Below are positions 37,847 to 49,700 of a DNA stretch of 64,000 nucleotides, in pieces (within the stretch, counting starts at the first letter, position 1; each line of letters opens with the position of its first letter). The notes beneath the pieces were generated by a model. That model was not told where the DNA came from. It saw nothing but the letters and a program-made list of their open reading frames with translations, and did not search any database. Position numbers and translations under genes: made by a program. This stretch comes from Rhynchonema sp. JSB1_4 (Eukaryota; Nematoda; Chromadorea; Monhysterida; Xyalidae): contig JASAMV010007649.1 of the NCBI GenBank assembly GCA_030248065.1, positions 39,670 through 103,669 on the forward strand, in the 5' to 3' direction.

Positions 37847-40800
37847 CTAAGATTCGGGACGAAAGAAGCCAAAGTTCAATCTGAGCTGCTCGAGGAATAG
37901 CCACGTCAGAATTGTCTGTGGCGCAAGACGAACAAACGCCGGTATGTAGCCCTGAAGAAGCTGATGTTTCAGCCAGACAAACGTAATCGATTCGGTTTGA
38001 GAACTTGTTTGCCTCTTGTGCCGGACTTTTATGAATGGAGAGACGGCCATATTTCCTTTGCCCAAACAATTTTTTCACAAAATTACAAACTCCAGCTAAC
38101 CTTGTAGAAAGCCAGCGGGCCAGCGCGCAATGTGTATTGGAAGCAATCCAAAATGCCCTGAAATTAAAACATGATTTTGGCAGATGATTCTGTCAAATCA
38201 AAAAAAAACCTACTGTACCTTGAATTCACCGGGTTTCGCATTCATCATACGAGTTTTCATGACATCCAATGGTTGAGTGATTGTGGTTGCGATTCCGGCC
38301 TGCACAAAATGACGGAAATTATGACATTGTCGTTAAAAAAGTGCTATCCGAACAAAATTTCTAAAAAATACAAAAAATTTTTCGACCAACCGCGATTGTA
38401 CTCGAGGTGAAATGGCAGGGAATGTTATCGACAAAGAACCCAGACGCAAGCAGCAACTCTTTCACTTGATCGTAGCATGACACCTGCGTGAACAAAATTC
38501 GGTTAATTTTATGACAAAATAGAACAAATAATTAGGGCTCCACCAGATAGACCCGAAACCCGAAATCCGAAACATAAATTTTTTCTATGTCCATGTTTCG
38601 GGTTTCGGGTTTTGAAAAAAAACCCGAAACCCGAAATACAAGGCTTGATAATCGAAAATATTTCGGTCTTGCCACTTGTAGCTGACGTGAACAATTTATA
38701 CAGTCAGTCGAAACATTTTCGATTATCATGCTGCGTGTTTCGGGTTTCGGGTTTTTTTTCAAAACCCGAAACCCGAAACATGGACATAGAAAAAATTTAT
38801 ATTTCGGGTTTCGGGTCTATCTGGTGGAGCCCTTACAAAAACCAAGACTTGTCCAATTGTCATCAGAATCGCCCTGTTTGTAGCCATTGAGGCGCCGTTG
38901 AACAACTTGGTCAGTCCTTCTTCGGTTGCCACACGATAAAGTCCATCGATGGCGTGCTTGTAACTGCAAAAAACTTATTTCAATAGTTTTTAGTAATTTT
39001 TTACATAATCTTTTTGACAAAAAAATCACCGACACACAATATTTCGCTAGTAGGTGTCAGTGGTGTTCAGGGTCGGTGAGATGCAAACTTTAAAATAAGC
39101 TGAATAACAAATGAGAAAGATTAAGAATAGAACAATAACTAACACACCCTCTCCTCTGATCCTTCGGCAATTTCATGTCATTTTGCATGCGGACGTTCAC
39201 CATATCACCGGGCGTGCCAACAAATCCACCACAGCCGCCAGCGACTGCTGCGATCGCTATTTTCTGATAGAACGGCGGCGGACCTTTATCTAGATAAAAG
39301 TGAGAATGTTGTCGTACGCACGCCCATGAAGTCAAAAAAACTGAATGGAACACATATGCACAGTTCTCGAACGGAATAGCATGGGATCCCGTTCGAGCAC
39401 TGCATACGTAACAAAATACGAAACCACAGATACAAGAGACAAGAAAAATTTCCGAACTTGCACGACTTCTGTTTTTCAAGAGCGAATACAGATGCTTACA
39501 GTTAGTGCATAAAATCCCCCAACGAATGCTTTTGGCACCAACCTTTCGGCAGTTGTTGTTTGACGAATTCATACATTCCAAACCGAGTGGTTGAGTAGGT
39601 CATCTGTCTAACCAGCGACGCGGAAAGGCCATTGTACAGGCCGAGAATGCCGTCGTTTTTCACAATTTTAACCGCAATGCCAATTAGTGATAGCCGACCG
39701 CTTTGTTGCGTTTGCAGGTGAACCTAAATTTAAAGTCCAGTGCCATCCACTGCTTTGTGCCTTTGCACGTGCACCTCTCGGTGAGGTGTTAAGTTTATTC
39801 AGCCAGCTAGCCAGTTAAGGGTCCGGCCTGCCGCCAAACACAAATAGATCCCTCCAGAACACGTCAGTGAATTAATAGAGCCCAGCCCCTTGCAAATGAA
39901 ATCCACCATGCAGCAAAGTGGCTTCACAGTGGCACACAGGTACACCTTGTATCAGTATAGCTCCTGTAATCCGAAGGGGCAGATAGCGGACCCAAACTCT
40001 TCTATTTTTCCTTTGGCCACCGACGAAAAAATCACTTTTAATAGTGCCCCTAAAAATGGTTTGTTTAGGGTATTTTCAACCTTTAACAGCGTCCTTTTCA
40101 ACCTTTAACAACTGCTTAACAAGTCGGAATCTGCTGTATACGCAACCTTAAACAACGTTTTACACAACAACGCAGCCTTACCATACCACCAGTCGGTTGT
40201 ACGATGAAGGTTGGGGTGAGGTTCTGGTTCTATCAGTGCTGTGGCTACTTTGGCGGGGCGGGTAGGGTACATAGATGGAAAAAATCGGGGCGGGTAGAGG
40301 GTAGTGTACCTGGGATTTTGGGGGAACTCGGTTTGGGGGGGGGGGGGGGGGGGGGGGAGATTTTTCGCGGCGGGTAGGGTACAACACAAGTTTTGTCGGG
40401 TGCCTGTTTTCTAAAAAGTACATATATCGCGCGCAGCGCGAGATTTTTTGCACTTTTTAGGGTTTTCGGTCGAAATTTGGGCATTTTGACCGAAAAATGG
40501 GCATTTTGAGGGTAAAAATCGGGGCGGGTAGGGTACCAGAGCGGGGCGGGTAGGGGGTAGCGTACCAGGCCGGGGCGGGTAGGGTACCATTGGGGGGCCA
40601 CCCCCCCCCTAGCCACAGCACTGGGTTCTATTAATGGGGGGAGCAGTGGTGTAGCTACCCAGGCGGGGCGGCAACCTACTGTACCACCAGAAATGTGGGG
40701 CGGCAACCTACCCACTGTACCGGCCGAGCTAGGGGGGAAGAAAAATTTTTAGGTCGAAATTTTGATGAAAATGTGCTCTAAAACGCTAATTTCGCGCGTA

Positions 40801-43231
40801 GCGCACGATTTTTTGCCTATTTGGAGTGAATAATACCGATTTTATACCATTTTGAGCCAAAAATAGCAACTTGCTGTGCCAGCCGCCGGGCGGCGACCTA
40901 CCTACTGTACCAGGATGGAGCGTCTACCTACCTACCTTACCTACTGTACCTAGGGGGGACCCACCCCCCTGCTATTGGTCGCACAATGACCATATGAGAA
41001 TCCATCCAAAACCACCTTGATCGTCAGGATTCCAGAGTTGAGCCACGCTTAACCACTGGGCTATTTGTATTTCTTACAAAACATTTTCATCTCAAAACAA
41101 ACCAGCCAGTCAACCACGTTTTTAATCTCTGAAACATTTCGCTTACTTTTCGCTTACTGCATACTTTAAGTGTGATTACACGTTGCCGCGCAATGTCAGT
41201 TTGAATTTTCTGGCTTGTCAATTCAGGAAAAATTTTGGATGGATTCTCATATAGTCATTGTGCGACCAATACACCATTGATGGGGGTCAACTAATGGGGG
41301 TTCTATTTTTATTTCAAGCCATTTGGGTGGGGTTCAATTAATGGGAAGTTCAATTTCCGACCACTGGTGTAGCTGGGGGGAGTGGGGGGAGCCCCCCTAG
41401 GTGCAGTAGGTAGGTAGGTTGACGCTCCATCTTGGTACAGTAGGTATGCAGCCCATCCCCCGGCAGGAACAGTAAGTTCCGATTTTTGGCTCACAACATC
41501 GGCATAAAATTGGAATTTTTTACTCCAAATAGGTGAAAAATAGCGCGCTACGCGCGAAATTAGTGTTTTAGAGTGCATTTTTACAGCGATTTTTTACATT
41601 TTCGGACGAAAAATGGTCAATTTTGGTACAATTACAAAATGGTCAACAACTCATTTCTTAGGGGCAGTGGTGTCGTTGGGGGGAAGGGGGGTTACCCCCC
41701 AGTATCCGGTATCCGGTATCTTGATTTTTTCACCCAGGGGTATCCGGTATCCTGACTTTTTGTCCAGGGGTATCCTACCCTAAAATTTTTCCGACAACCG
41801 TAAAAATAGCCCATTTTACCTCCAAAATGCCCAAAATCGCTTGCTGGCGCAAGCATAACCCCAAAAATGACCATTTTGTGCGCTTCCAACAGTGTTGGAG
41901 GTGGGGGGGGGGGGTTTGGGGGGGTAGCCCCCCCCAGTACAGTAGGTTCCCCCCCTCCCTGTAAGTAGGTATCCCCCCCGATGTTTGGCATGGTACAGTA
42001 GGTATCCCCCCAGATTTTCACCCCGGTACAGTAGGTATCCCCTCGATTTTGCCCCAAAAGTGCCAATTTTTGACCAAAATGGCCAAAATTAGTGTAAAAT
42101 CAGTGGTTTTTGCCTCAAATTACCCAAAATTCGCGCGCTACGCGCGCAAATACTACGTTTTCACACGATTCCACACATAATAAACACATTAAAAATTTTC
42201 ACCCCAAAACCTAACCCCACCCCAAACCAATGGTGTGGCTGGGGGGGGGGGTGGGGGGGGTCCCCCCCAAGGTACAGTAGGTAGGTTGCCGCCCCTCGCC
42301 TGGTACAGTAGGTAGGTTGCCGCCCCTCCCCTGGTACAGTAGGTAGGTTGCCGCCCCACCTAACTTTTCACCCAAAACATTCATTTTTGGCTTAAAATTG
42401 CATAAAATTAGCATATTTGTCTGCAAATAGGCGAAAAATCGCGCGCTGCGCGCGAAATTAGTGTTTTAGGCCACATTTTCTTCAGTATTTAGACATAAAA
42501 AATTTCGGTTTCCAGATGACCCCCCCCCCCAACTGGTAAGACCCCCCCCCCCCCCCCCTAGCTCGGCTGGTACAGTAGGTAGGTTGCCGCCCCGCATTTT
42601 GGGTGGTACAGTAGGTTGCCGCCCCGCCTGGGTAGCTACACCACTGCCCCCAGGAACTACACTGCCCCTAGGTACATAACCCCCACCCCCAGGCCATCGG
42701 CTCTGGTACAGTAGGTATCCCCCCCTCTCCGAGCGCGGTACAGTAGGTATCCCCCCCTCCAGAGTACCTCCAACACTGGCTTCCAACACCAATTTTGCTC
42801 AATTTTCCTCTAAAAAATTGACCTTTTTTGAACAACCCCCCTGGCTATCCGAGATTTTTTATTTTGGGGAGCAACCCCGCCCCCCCTGGTATCCGAGATT
42901 TTTCATTTTGGGTATCCGGCATGGCATCCGAAAATTTTGGATTTTGGGTATCCGGTATCCTGACTTTTTCATTTCCCAACGACACCACTGCTTAGGGGTG
43001 CTTGTTCCAAAAGTGAAAAATTGCCCATACCCCATACCCCCGGGCCGATTTCCCACACCCCATACCCGGGGGTAACCCCCCGACCCCCCTAACGACACCA
43101 CTGCTTGGAACCAACCTAACCTTTACTAAATCCAAAGGATGAGTGCAACATGCGGCGCCAGATGAAGCCAAACCACCGAAATACCATCGTGCTAATCGTT
43201 TTGTATTGTCAGATCCAGATGTAGATGCCAT
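37847..43231 (-). CDS. Mitochondrial dicarboxylate carrier-like protein (SLC25A10 type)
   Basis: Eight exons: 43231-43121, 39723-39543, 39289-39148, 38963-38849, 38483-38391, 38299-38219, 38157-38101, 37951-37847; phases agree, 294 aa, the normal carrier length. Carrier signatures occur once per repeat: HPLDLVKVHLQTQQ, TPGDMVNVRMQND and QPLDVMKTRMMN (P-x-D-x-x-K/R). Matches to the dicarboxylate branch include RWYFGGLASSGAACCTHP, TRFGMYEFVKQQL, FVGTPGDMVNVRM, KLPKDQRRGY and AFYKGYIPAFVRLAPQT with LEQLRLNFGFF near the end. It would exchange malate or succinate for phosphate across the inner mitochondrial membrane. Intron 1 is 3.4 kb and is a nest of repeats; intron 4 holds another element. An acceptor-like TTTTTGCCAG lies 14 bases upstream of the ATG. 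Confidence 0.92.
38535..38832. mobile_element. PIF/Harbinger-like foldback MITE with CCCGAAA repeats
   Basis: Ends GGGCTCCACCAGATAGACCC and its complement are flanked by TTA on both sides (38532-38534, 38833-38835), the 3-bp duplication of PIF/Harbinger. Four blocks of alternating CCCGAAA/TTTCGGG words make each arm self-complementary as well. Second copy at 51087-51381. Confidence 0.75.
40234..40623. mobile_element. hAT-like element (CAGTGCTGTGGCTA ends)
   Basis: Ends CAGTGCTGTGGCTA and TAGCCACAGCACTG; perfect 8-bp duplication GGTTCTAT at 40226-40233 and 40624-40631. Subterminal GGGGCGGGTAGGGTACC repeats and a CpG palindrome (40425) are inside, with a run of about 24 G. Confidence 0.85.
40644..41282. 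mobile_element. Probable hAT-like element (CAGTGGTGTAGCTACCC end), interrupted
   Basis: The left end starts CAGTGGTGTAGCTACCC with CGGCAACCTACTGTACC repeats; a weak right end TACACCATTG is at 41273-41282. A CpG palindrome is at 40790. The target duplication is not clear. Confidence 0.45.
40974..41270. mobile_element. MITE with 33-bp inverted ends, nested
   Basis: ATTGGTCGCACAATGACC at the left is the near-perfect complement of GTCATTGTGCGACCAAT at the right, and pairing continues through GAGAATCCATCC. The interior has no coding capacity. Confidence 0.7.
41665..42990. mobile_element. hAT-like element A (CAGTGGTGTCGTTGGGG ends) with nested insert
   Basis: Inverted ends CAGTGGTGTCGTTGGG/CCCAACGACACCACTG with a perfect 8-bp duplication CTTAGGGG (41657-41664, 42991-42998). 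Subterminal TATCCGGTATCC and TATCCGAGATTTTT words. Hosts element F. Confidence 0.85.
41890..42778. mobile_element. hAT-like element F (CAGTGTTGGAGG ends) nested in A
   Basis: Ends CAGTGTTGGAGG/CCTCCAACACTG; perfect 8-bp duplication GCTTCCAA (41882-41889, 42779-42786). Many copies of GGTACAGTAGGTATCCCCCC and GGTACAGTAGGTAGGTTGCC, and CpG palindromes at 42130 and 42438. A further end-like ACACCACTG at about 42647 suggests another insert inside. Confidence 0.85.
42999..43103. mobile_element. Right part of hAT-like element B, split by A
   Basis: It ends TAACGACACCACTG at 43103, 17 bases inside carrier intron 1. Internal text (CCCATACCCC, TTTTTCACTTTTGGAACAA in reverse) matches element 52911-53314. 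Its other part should lie left of 41657 but its end was not found. Confidence 0.55.
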
Positions 43232-43997
43232 TGCTTTTCGTAATCCTGGCAAAAATAAAAAAGGCATCGGTTGCACAAAATTTTAAACAAGATGAGACAA
43301 AAAGAAAGACGCAATGCAAAACCACAAGCGGCAAGAGCGAAACGATCGCAGATGGCGAGCAAAAAATGACGGAGAGAGAAAATGGATCCTAAAGTGGAAC
43401 TGGAACTGAGGCATCTGATCCGAATGCGCAACAAGCTCTGTGACCTGACCATGTTCACTTTGCGCTCTTCACATTTTCACATTTTTCTCACGAAAGCGCT
43501 GGACTAACAACAAATAATCATACATCAGGGCATTCGGCCACCACGACGGACTGTGCCTGGGTCAGTATTGTTGTTTTTTTATGAGCCGAGATAAGCAAAT
43601 CATTTGCATAGAGCAGGCAATGACGCTTTTGTTTTCTCGTTAGCTTCTTCTCTCACCAACATACACATAAAGCAAACGGTAAATAACTAAACTGGCAAAC
43701 GGACGACCAGAGCATTACAACACAGTTTAGTTTATTGACAAAATGCAGAAAAATCGCTTTCTGGCAGCAGTAAAGTTGCTCTCAAAAACAACGTACCGAC
43801 ACACATCAGACACACGTCAAAGGACACACTTGTGTGGTACGCAAACGCATTACAAGTATAGTACAAACGTGTGTGACACAACCTTCAAAAAATGTCTGCA
43901 CCAAAGATGCCTTTATCAAAAATTTTAAGACAACGCATGTGATGTTAATGGGCTCACAGTTTTACAAACAGTATTCACAGGCAATTGATCATCGCCA
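43232..43997. other. Spacer upstream of the carrier gene
   Basis: This is the carrier 5' flank and the 3' flank of the ionotropic receptor gene. Nothing else is supported. Confidence 0.35.
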
Positions 43998-46012
43998 TCA
44001 TGCCGGCACAGCAAACCGCAGAAAATTTCTGACAAAATCAAATTGCAAAACCGCCACCTCAAACCCAACAGCACACAAAGCCAGTGCACATCCAATGGAG
44101 AACAGCACAAATATTCCGAACATGTCACCGAAATTCAACGGTTTGAGAACGACTTCGCCTTCCTGAGGACCGAGTTCCAGTTCTTGATTAGCGCACTGAG
44201 TCTCGTTGGGTCGACGCAACAGCGCGTTCTCGTATTTCTCGTCGATTCGATTGAACGCCGCGTGATTCGCACTGATCGCCTTGTTCACTCGATCGATCAA
44301 CTTGTGCGAAACGTGTCGACTGAACAGAATCGCACTCGCCACACTGCGAATGTAGATGTCGGATAGTGGGACAATGCTCGTCGGTTGGCAGGTTCTTAAC
44401 GAACGAATGAAGATTGGTCGATAAACGGAAGCAAACTGTCGGAGAATGCCCAGTAAATCCCCCCCCCCGAAATAATCCCCCACTGGGGAAGTTATTCGGA
44501 AGTTTCCGAATAAATCGGCTGGGGATTTACTTTGGAAATAAAATTTTTTCAGCGTTTGACGAATGCTAAAATTTAATCGGCTATTCAATAGTATATCATT
44601 TTTGCATAAAACATCGTCGTTACATAACATAAAAGGTTGGCTGTTTTATTCGGAAGTTTCCGAATAAACTCCTTGGGGATTTATTTAGAAAATAATATTT
44701 TTTCAAAATCTCAAAAACGAAGTGAAACCCAAATAAATCCCCGCAGCATTTCATTGGCATTCTCCGGTAGGTACATGACTTTCAATCTCAGACGAAAACA
44801 ATAATGCAATGCAACGGCCAAATTGAATACTCACTTCCTGGCCGCATCCAAAAGCATTAGACGACCATTAACAATCGTATCATCTTTGAGCGCCAATGTT
44901 TCGACTGCGCCTGGCACGCCACCTTCGAAACGTGCCAGATCCACTATTGGGTTGGCTTTCTGAAGTTTGTTTGTCTTCTTCAAGAAAACGCAGGATGTCG
45001 CTCTTGTTTTAAAATTTTTGAGGACACGTTGATCGAGCCGATCCTACCAAAGCTTCGATCACTCGATGGGCGAAGTCGTTCTTTGGCGCCAACGTGCGCA
45101 TCTCCTCCAGCCATCGTGTCGATTCATAGGTGACGATCCGAGTGTCTTTCGATTCCACCAAACTGATCAGCTCCTCAAAATTGTGGAATCGTACGCCCGC
45201 ACGCGTCAGCAGCAGATTTGACAGCAGACTGCTGTTGTACAATCGAGTGATGATCATCACGAATAGGAGCTGCGAAGAAAGACTGAACTTCCGAGCAAAT
45301 CCGATATTAGCGCGTGCGGGAAATCGCTCCTTTATGTCGCACCTGCCAAGCCATGATCAAAAGAAACAACTGATTGATTCGACCCCAGTCCGGAGTTGTT
45401 CCGTAGGCGTCACAGAGCCGACGACGCAGATACGAAAATAAACGAGCAAAGAACAGAAAACCGATGATGATCACCCAGACATTCGGCGTGTAGACGTTGA
45501 TCAGGGACCTACAGAATTGACGATGTTGCACTTCTGTGCCACAACGACAGTAAAATGATGCATCAACTGACCAGAAATGCTGTTCCAGTGCTGCGGTTGG
45601 TCGAGTCATCGCAGCGACTGGGTCTCGATCGTACATCGGGTACGATATCTTGAAGTTCTTCATTCGATACTCGCTCAGTCCGAAAAACATGCCTAAATTT
45701 ATTGTATTTCTGCTCGAGAGACAATCAAAGCCCAAAGTCGAACAATGACCTACCAGTGAAATCAACGGTGCCGTTTGCCAACATCTCATAGAAACACTGC
45801 ACCGGTCCGACGGCAGCCATTCGGTCGGCATCCGGGCTGACGAGCTCATAATCGATCTTGCTGCCACTCAGAATCAGCGCCATTTTTTCGGCCGTAATGC
45901 CCGGATGCGGACATCGTTCGCGATCCACTTGTAGACTGGTGTCGAGCGAACACGGATTCACGGTTGGCGGATGGACGTTGTGCAGCACGCGCACAACCTC
46001 GCTAACCGACAT
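43998..46012 (-). CDS. Ionotropic glutamate-receptor-like (IR-type) channel subunit
   Basis: Exons: 46012-45754, 45692-45572, 45508-45343, 45269-45048, 44959-44835, 44435-43998. The first four joins are in phase. Order of parts: ligand-binding lobe S1 (MALILSGSKIDYELV, FFGLSEYRMKNFKISYPMYD), a first membrane segment (VWVIIIGFLFFARLF), pore-proximal TM3 (FVMIITRLYNSSLLSNLLL), ligand lobe S2 (FHNFEELISLVES), and a final membrane segment (FGIFVLFSIGCALALCAV). The TM3 resembles the YQSSLxSFL form of IRs rather than SYTANLAAF of AMPA/kainate receptors. A chemosensory channel is likely by family. The model starts inside a usual N-terminal region with no signal peptide, so upstream exons are probably missing. 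The join into the last exon does not keep phase; a MITE lies in that intron. Confidence 0.8.
44441..44765. mobile_element. MITE with GGAGAATGCC ends in the receptor gene
   Basis: Left GGAGAATGCC and right GGCATTCTCC, with repeated GGGGATTTAnTT and TTCGGAAnnTTCCGAATAAA words inside. It abuts the last receptor exon: only 5 bases (GACAG on the gene strand) separate it from the exon start. Confidence 0.6.
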
Positions 46013-46727
46013 GTTGCTTAGTGGCCGCGATCAACGACCACGCAGGTGCGGTCGTGTGATTGGCCAGAAATATAAAAAAACACACACAATACAGTAGGGT
46101 GTCGTTCTGATCTACGCAGCTACATATGGGGTTCTAGCCCAAGAACCAGCCCTACGTACGGCCATAAAATCAAGCACTGCTGCAGTGTGGGGAACTTTGA
46201 CATGAAATATACGCGCTAGTGGCATCTGTGGTGAAGGTGGCGTCGTGAAATAGCCTGAGGGGGTACCCGACTTCATGGAGTACCGAAACTAGCACCGATG
46301 CAACAGATTCGAAATACCAATTAGAGAACCATGCTGTGAGTTTATTTACTGCAACGAGCGATACCACGAAGAACAAACATTGTTGCGTGACCAGCCAGCA
46401 AGAAACAACTGGAAAGCTACAGTATGTATACATCAGGTGACCAGAAACATTCCGCGTGGGTTTCCACATTTGCCTCATGGTGGTTGAAACGAATTGGTTT
46501 CGCAATGCGCTTTTTCGCTCGTGATGAACTTTCAATGCAATGACATCGTATTTTCACAACTTGTCTCTCAAACGTGAAGGTATAAAATGATTCGGGACAA
46601 ACTATGATAAACGCAAACTGTACTACATTGTAGTGACAGACAACATGTTCACAATATTGTTCGATTAGGACATTTATGGTGGCACAGATATTGCGAAGAA
46701 ACAGCTGCGCAGACGTCACCGTCGTGC
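46013..46727. other. Region between ionotropic receptor and first 7TM gene
   Basis: This should include missing 5' exons of the ionotropic receptor. No exon could be fixed with confidence. Confidence 0.3.
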
Positions 46728-49700
46728 TCAGTTGTTGGGAGTCGTTAACTCCAACTTGACTATGGTGTCGACTTGCCAATCCTTCAGATTCAATGGCATC
46801 GTTTTTCGTTTCATCGCAGCTTTGAAGCCTGAAACACACATCCAGTGAGGGCGCCAGTGGCGGATCCAGCTTTTGGCCAAGGGAGGGGTCAAATCCAAAA
46901 AGTTGTTTTTAAAAAGTTGTTGCTTGTTCCAGTTTTGAAAAGTCATTTTTATCCAGTTTAGCATTTCGCGCTTTCTGTAACAAATACCACACAAAGCGTT
47001 AAAATGCGCGCGAAGCGCTCGAAATTTGGCGCTTTATGATATGAGCGCGAAAGCCAAAGTTCATTGAAAATGGTTGTGTGTATGTGACGCGCGCAGCGCG
47101 CGATTTTTTGACCTTTTGAGTGTATCAGTGAAAATCCTGTGATTTAGCGGTCCTTTCTTCTTCGTATTTCCGAAACAGTGGCCCCCTGGATCTACCTTCC
47201 GGAGGGGTATGAAAGCATGAATAAGATTAAACGGGCGGGCCGCGCTGACCTATACATACATACCCATGTACATTGTCGGATGACGAATGAGGAACAACCA
47301 GACATTGATGAGTGGATTCAATCCCGGCAGCGTTGCCAACAGTACAACAATGCGCTCCGTGCCTTCCAGCTCGACGATGGCGTATACCACCTTAACGGAA
47401 AAAATTCAGACTAATCAAGAAATGCGCGTATCAGTCGTGATGATCGGATTCAACTCAGTCTGATCGTGGACATTTACTACATCAAATTAAATTTATTGGT
47501 GCCCCTATTATCGTTGTTCACTGACCAGTGTGTGTCATTTGGCTAACTTTTACTTCAGAATGCGCTATGGGCGTTTGCAGTGGACGGTAGATCTCCAAGT
47601 ATAGGAAATTTGCAATTTCGCTGCCTCATGCATTTTACAGACGCAGGGAAACTCCCATTCGAAGTCGGGGCACGCAGCAAGCTGAACACACAGCCAACAA
47701 GCCACGCACGCAGCTGGCTCGTGCCCGTTTCGAATGTTTCAGTCACACAAGCTGTGTGTGTCAGCTGCGTGGCTTGTTGACTGTGTGTTGAGCTTGTTGC
47801 CTGCTTCGACTTCGAACGGGAGTTTCCCTGCGTCTGCAGAAATGCATGAGGCAACGAAATCAGAAACTTACTATACCATGTATGTATCTCGAATCGAATC
47901 TCAGGGAAAGGCGAACACAAATTAGGAGCGAACTAATCAACACACTAAGGTGCCAATCTTGGTAACTATGGTACATTTTCTGCGCAGCCCAACACGCATC
48001 GTAACTGAGCCTTGTGTCACATTTTCCCGCCAGATAACCGATACAAATATCCATGCCACTGTACCGCGAACGGAATGACCACGGTCATCAATGTCACCAG
48101 TGTGCTGTATGCCGTTTTGATGGTCATCATGCGCTGCAGTTTGGCTGCCGCTTGTGGTATCTCGTTTGTGACCGTGCTTGCCGCCACCTATTGAAAGACA
48201 TATCGCGCACTTGATTTTAACTGCTTTCTTTCTCTTTCTCTTCGGTTTCATCATTTATTTTTCATCTAAAGCACAAAAACCACCTGGGCTTTTATTAGGA
48301 GCGGCTCTTATTTTGAATTCCCCGGTAAGTAGTGAAACCTCACGCGCCGCTCGTGCAAACTGTACATGTGGGCTTGTGGCCTGGTGTCGGCTTGTTCCAC
48401 GGCACTGGTGGTCCCTGGCTGTCCATGTAACTGCGATGAGAGCCCGGTAGCCACGGTCTTAGACTTCGGGTCAAAACCGCTAAAGTCCTCCACGCGTCAT
48501 ATATGTTTGCACGTGCCCACAAAGCACGCCCGCACAATAACGTTTGCGTCAGATTGAGTGTTTGAATCCAAAGCCATTCACAAACCTTGCTATTCCGATA
48601 AAGCATAATGCCTAGCACAATGCCGTAAAGCAGAATGCTGACAATCAGGCTCAGCTGTGAGATGGCGTAAACGTAAACGAACAATTCGGGCAAAATGAAT
48701 TCGAATGGATGGATGTACGTTGTGCTTGTGGCTGAAATGTAGTGTCTGCGAATAAAAATGATAATGTCATTGCTAATGTTTATTATTAATAAAAATTGTA
48801 ATGTTTATTTTAAGAAATGATAATTTTTCGCACCATTATATGGTTTGTCGTTCAGGTAGATGTACCCAGTGACAAGCTCCACGGCGCCGAGTGCAAATCC
48901 GTGACCATACACAACACCGACTATGAACCAGCCGAGTTTGGTGCCCTGAAATGAGCGTTATGTTATTTTCTAAATGTTATCGCGATCCACAACCCATATT
49001 GGCGTTCACTAAATGCCGCCCTCAGGAATAACGAACCTGACCGATGTACCACGTCGGCTTGATCATAAGCAACAACCGATCGAAACTGATGGCCACCAAC
49101 ATCATGGTTGCGATGTGCATCATGTTCAATCCAATTACGTTTGGCAGCAAACTGAGTTGCCATCTGGTGAGACGCAGCTGCAAGTTCATTATTGTGCGAC
49201 GAACTAGTTCTTGTACCCCGATCCCAGCAATTCCGGTCCGTACAATTCGGACCCAGATGGCAGCCAGAGGCCCCCAAGGAACGAGTATGTGCAGCTGTCC
49301 CGGGCATGGATCAGAATTGCGCGATCGCGCGCGCAGAAGTGGGGCTGGCCGAAGTGGACCATCAGACTTTTGCGTATTCCCGCAGCAATAGGTCATGCCC
49401 GGCTTGTAAATCGAGGAACATATAAAAAAAGAAATTCTTGCAATGAAAAGAAAAAAAAAAAAAAAAAAAGGAAAAAAAAAAAACAAAAACAAAAAAAAAA
49501 CAAAAAAAAAAAAAAAAAAAGTCAGAGTACCTTGAGCAGATCATCGATGAAGAACAAGTGCACAAGTGAATCGATCACGAGCGCCAATCCGTAGGTGAGT
49601 GCGTCGGCGCACGCTAGTCCTGCGACAAATTTCAGTCATTGGAGGAACGTGATAAGGATTGGGGATTCAAAATGACGCAAAAGTTGATCTCCTCCTCAGC

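Noticed and set aside
42240..42640. CRISPR-like spacing of GGTACAGTAGGTAGGTTGCC repeats
   Set aside because: Repeats are irregularly spaced, in opposite orientations at the two ends of a hAT-like element, and the genome is eukaryotic; they are subterminal repeats.
49211..49594. Lys-rich open frame and its Phe-rich antisense
   Set aside because: Explained by the A-rich tract within an intron of receptor copy 1.
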